A stretch of 7,696 nucleotides of DNA from an uncultured Clostridia bacterium (GTDB lineage: Bacteria > Bacillota > Clostridia > RGIG6154). The stretch lies in NCBI GenBank assembly GCA_934457515.1, contig CAKSHV010000063.1, forward strand, positions 1-7,696. The letters are read 5' to 3'. Shown here one piece after another: positions 6,022-7,696 of the stretch. The notes under the pieces are model-generated. The model was given only the letters and a program-made list of their open reading frames with translations. It did not search any database and was not told the origin of the DNA. A program made the translations under genes and the position numbers. How positions within the stretch are numbered: the stretch's first letter is position 1; the number at the start of each line of letters is the position of its first letter.

Positions 6022-7203
6022 TTGGACGACGGTGTAAAAATTAAAATTACCGGTGATGACAGTGAGTTTAAAAAATGTTTGGACAACATCGGTAAAATGT
6101 CGGAGTCAAGCTGTGAGGCAATTGAAAAGACCGCAGACGCTGTTGAACGATTAAGCTCGGCATTTGCGGCGTCGGGCGAAATCACGCGCGACGTGACAAA
6201 CGGCATTGCGGCAAATATTAAAGATAATTCTTTCGAGGTTTCCAAAGAATTTGAGCGCCTGATGGATGATTTGGATTTGCAGAAAGATTTGCAGGTCATC
6301 AGTGAATCGGATTATTACGCCAAAATGGAGTCTTTGCGTGACACATATTTAGAGAAGGGCACCAAGGAATGGTGGAACTATACCAAGAAAATTATTGTGT
6401 ATCAGCGTGACCTTTTGGAGGACCAAAAAAAGGAGCTTGAAAAAGCGTATAATGAATTTTTGGATTCTGCCAAGGACAAAATTTCTAATTTGCAAAAAGA
6501 GCAGGAGCGGTTTGCCGACAAATTGAAAGACTACGGCGGGCTGTATGACACCGATGCAGTAATCGGCGTGAAATACGAGTGGTCAAACGACGGGCATACA
6601 CTGACCGAAAGCGAGGTTAAGGGCTTTCAGATAAACGATTTGAAAAAGCAGACGGCGGAGCTTAAAACCTATGCGGATAATTTGCTTGCTTTAAAGGACC
6701 GCGCGGATATTCCTCAGGGATTTTTTGCAACACTGAGGGATTTGTCTGTAGAGGACGGACTTCAGTTTACCAATGCGCTGTTAGACTACGATGATGAAAC
6801 GTTAAGCCGCTATATAAGCGAGTGGAAAGAAAAGCAGGAGGCGGCGACCGAAATCAGCCGCGTGCTGTATCATGATGAGTATGAAGCCATTAAAAGCGAG
6901 ATTTTAAACGAGTTCGGCGAGCTGCCGGACAAGTTTTTGGAAATCGGCAAGAGTGCGGGCGGCGGATTTATGCAAGGTTTTCAGGCGGCGGTGTCCGATC
7001 TTTTGGTACAGGCGGCACAGGCAATATCGGATGAGTTTTCTGCAATTCTGCCGGCAAGTGTGTATTCGGGTTCTGCCGGCGGGAGCTATACGAACAATTA
7101 TAAGACAACCTATGTGGTGCAGCCGTCTGCGGGCGAGAGCACAAGTGCGCAGCTGCGCGCAATCCGTGACAGCGAAACGCTGAATAAGTTAAGGAACGGG
7201 TGA
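6022..7203 (+). CDS. Short tail tape measure-like protein, TTG start
   Basis: Tape measure proteins fill the tail tube and fix its length. The start is typical (VKIKITGDDSEFKKCLDNI), followed by a helical region. Residues 76-172 are a charged, coiled-coil-like stretch containing a unit (YYAKMESLRDTYLEKGTKEW, then the residues around YQRDLLEDQKKELEKAYNEF) that resembles the repeated Trp/Tyr-Gly-Lys modules of larger Firmicutes tape measures. Residues 203-310 resemble the conserved part after such modules (LKTYADNLLALKDRADIP, then LSRYISEWKEKQEAATEISR). A Gly-rich link (SAGGGFMQGF, 311-320), a mildly amphipathic helix and a Ser/Thr/Gly-rich tail follow. At 393 residues it is far shorter than the usual 700-1500 or more, and no clear membrane-spanning hydrophobic segment is seen. 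The frame is intact. The location between Gp15-like and distal tail genes supports the call; a deleted but in-frame relic is the main alternative. Confidence 0.72.
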   Translation: MDDGVKIKITGDDSEFKKCLDNIGKMSESSCEAIEKTADAVERLSSAFAASGEITRDVTNGIAANIKDNSFEVSKEFERLMDDLDLQKDLQVISESDYYAKMESLRDTYLEKGTKEWWNYTKKIIVYQRDLLEDQKKELEKAYNEFLDSAKDKISNLQKEQERFADKLKDYGGLYDTDAVIGVKYEWSNDGHTLTESEVKGFQINDLKKQTAELKTYADNLLALKDRADIPQGFFATLRDLSVEDGLQFTNALLDYDDETLSRYISEWKEKQEAATEISRVLYHDEYEAIKSEILNEFGELPDKFLEIGKSAGGGFMQGFQAAVSDLLVQAAQAISDEFSAILPASVYSGSAGGSYTNNYKTTYVVQPSAGESTSAQLRAIRDSETLNKLRNG

Positions 7204-7211
7204 GAAAAAAG

Positions 7212-7696
7212 ATGTTTAAAATGATATTTGAAAATGCGCTCGGCAAAATTGAAATGGGCGGCGGTACGCACGAAAAAATGAATGTGACGGCGATAAACGG
7301 ATTCGGAAATCCCGCAAAGGAATGCAAAACCGTTTCGTTTTCGGGGCAGGCGGGTGCGGTTACCACGTCTGTGCGTGAACTTTCGCGCACGATGACCGTT
7401 GCAGGCGTTTTTAAAGGCAGTGCGTGCGAAGTATCGGACATGTATAAAATTTTATCTGCCGAGGGCGTTCTTAAAACCGATTTTAACGGGGACAGAAAAA
7501 AGATTTCGTGCAGAGCGGTAAGCACCGACGGGTTTGAACGGATAAAAAGCAGCGGAATGTATAAATTTGCTTTGCAGTTTCAGGCAGATATTCCTTATTT
7601 TTCCGATTGGGAGAAACGGTCGGTTTCTGTTTTTAAAAGGGAAAATCAGGTGACAAGCCCATTTACGCTGCCGACCGTGTTTACAAAGCGTGTGAA
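7212..7696 (+). CDS. Distal tail protein-like / phage tail family protein (3' partial)
   Basis: The frame from ATG 7212 is open to the end of the window (161 full codons plus two bases) and continues beyond. The protein begins MFKMIFENALGKIEMGGG and contains FSGQAGAVTTSVRELSRTMTVAGVF, then KILSAEGVLKTDFNGDRKKISCRAVSTDGFER, then KFALQFQADIPYFSDWEK. This is the pattern of the N-terminal beta-rich ring domain of distal tail (Dit-like) proteins, including the frequently seen 'Q-F-x-x-x-x-P-Y-F' phrase. Such proteins form the hub at the tail tip that joins the tube to the tail fibre or lysin module. The start is eight bases after the tape measure stop with only a weak site (GTGAG at 7200-7204); ATG at 7221, in the same frame, is an alternative. 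The missing C-terminal half should include the rest of a galectin-like domain if this is right. Confidence 0.78.
   Translation, partial: MFKMIFENALGKIEMGGGTHEKMNVTAINGFGNPAKECKTVSFSGQAGAVTTSVRELSRTMTVAGVFKGSACEVSDMYKILSAEGVLKTDFNGDRKKISCRAVSTDGFERIKSSGMYKFALQFQADIPYFSDWEKRSVSVFKRENQVTSPFTLPTVFTKRV

Noticed and set aside
6968..7525. A 185-codon open frame on the - strand over the end of the tape measure and the distal tail gene
   Set aside because: The + strand genes here are well supported, and the - strand product is low-complexity Ser/Pro/His-rich with no recognisable motif.
1..7696. CRISPR array, tRNA, insertion sequence, attachment site, or defence/anti-defence genes
   Set aside because: No spaced direct repeats, cloverleaf, transposase frame or terminal inverted repeats were seen, and nearly all of the window is accounted for by structural phage genes.

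Overview
The window is one uninterrupted piece of the late (head and tail morphogenesis) operon of a tailed, siphovirus-type phage or prophage. Every supported gene lies on the + strand. The gene set and order (terminase C-terminus, portal, coiled-coil scaffold, capsid, connectors, a run of three 'minor capsid' proteins, tail tube, Gp15-type chaperone, tape measure, distal tail protein) and the strong AGGAGG-type ribosome binding sites point to a Bacillota (Firmicutes) host, most likely a Clostridia gut-type organism. The host is an inference: no host gene, integrase or attachment site is in view, so an integrated prophage and a free phage cannot be told apart.

Layout. Positions 1-378 are the C-terminal end of the large terminase nuclease domain, cut by the window edge. 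The portal gene follows (382-1668). Next comes the only long gap, 174 bases at 1669-1842, which has no credible ORF but several small inverted repeats; I read it as a candidate structured leader for the scaffold and capsid genes. The scaffold (1843-2382) and major capsid protein (2425-3300) follow. A tightly packed connector block comes next, with two ATGA overlaps and one TTG start: connector (3325-3690), head-closure/minor capsid 1 type (3687-4073), minor capsid 2 type (4078-4428) and tail-terminator/minor capsid 3 type (4425-4868). The tail module holds the tail tube (4872-5351), the Gp15-like tail assembly chaperone (5368-5952), an intrinsic-terminator-like hairpin (5959-6004), a very short tape measure protein starting with TTG (6022-7203) and the 5' part of a distal-tail-like gene (7212 to the window end).

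How they work together. Terminase and portal pump DNA into a procapsid built from capsid protein on the scaffold. The connector and closure proteins seal the vertex and join it to a tail whose length is set by the tape measure, whose tube is the 4872 product and whose assembly is helped by the Gp15-like chaperone.

I do not see an unknown defence or enzymatic system here; this is a recognisable phage structural module. The points worth a second look are the unusually short tape measure (393 residues, implying a tail near 60 nm), the hairpin plus U-tract placed just before it, TTG starts on two probably low-copy proteins, the lack of a minor head protein gene between portal and scaffold where the putative RNA leader sits, and a Cys/His cluster near the end of the scaffold.
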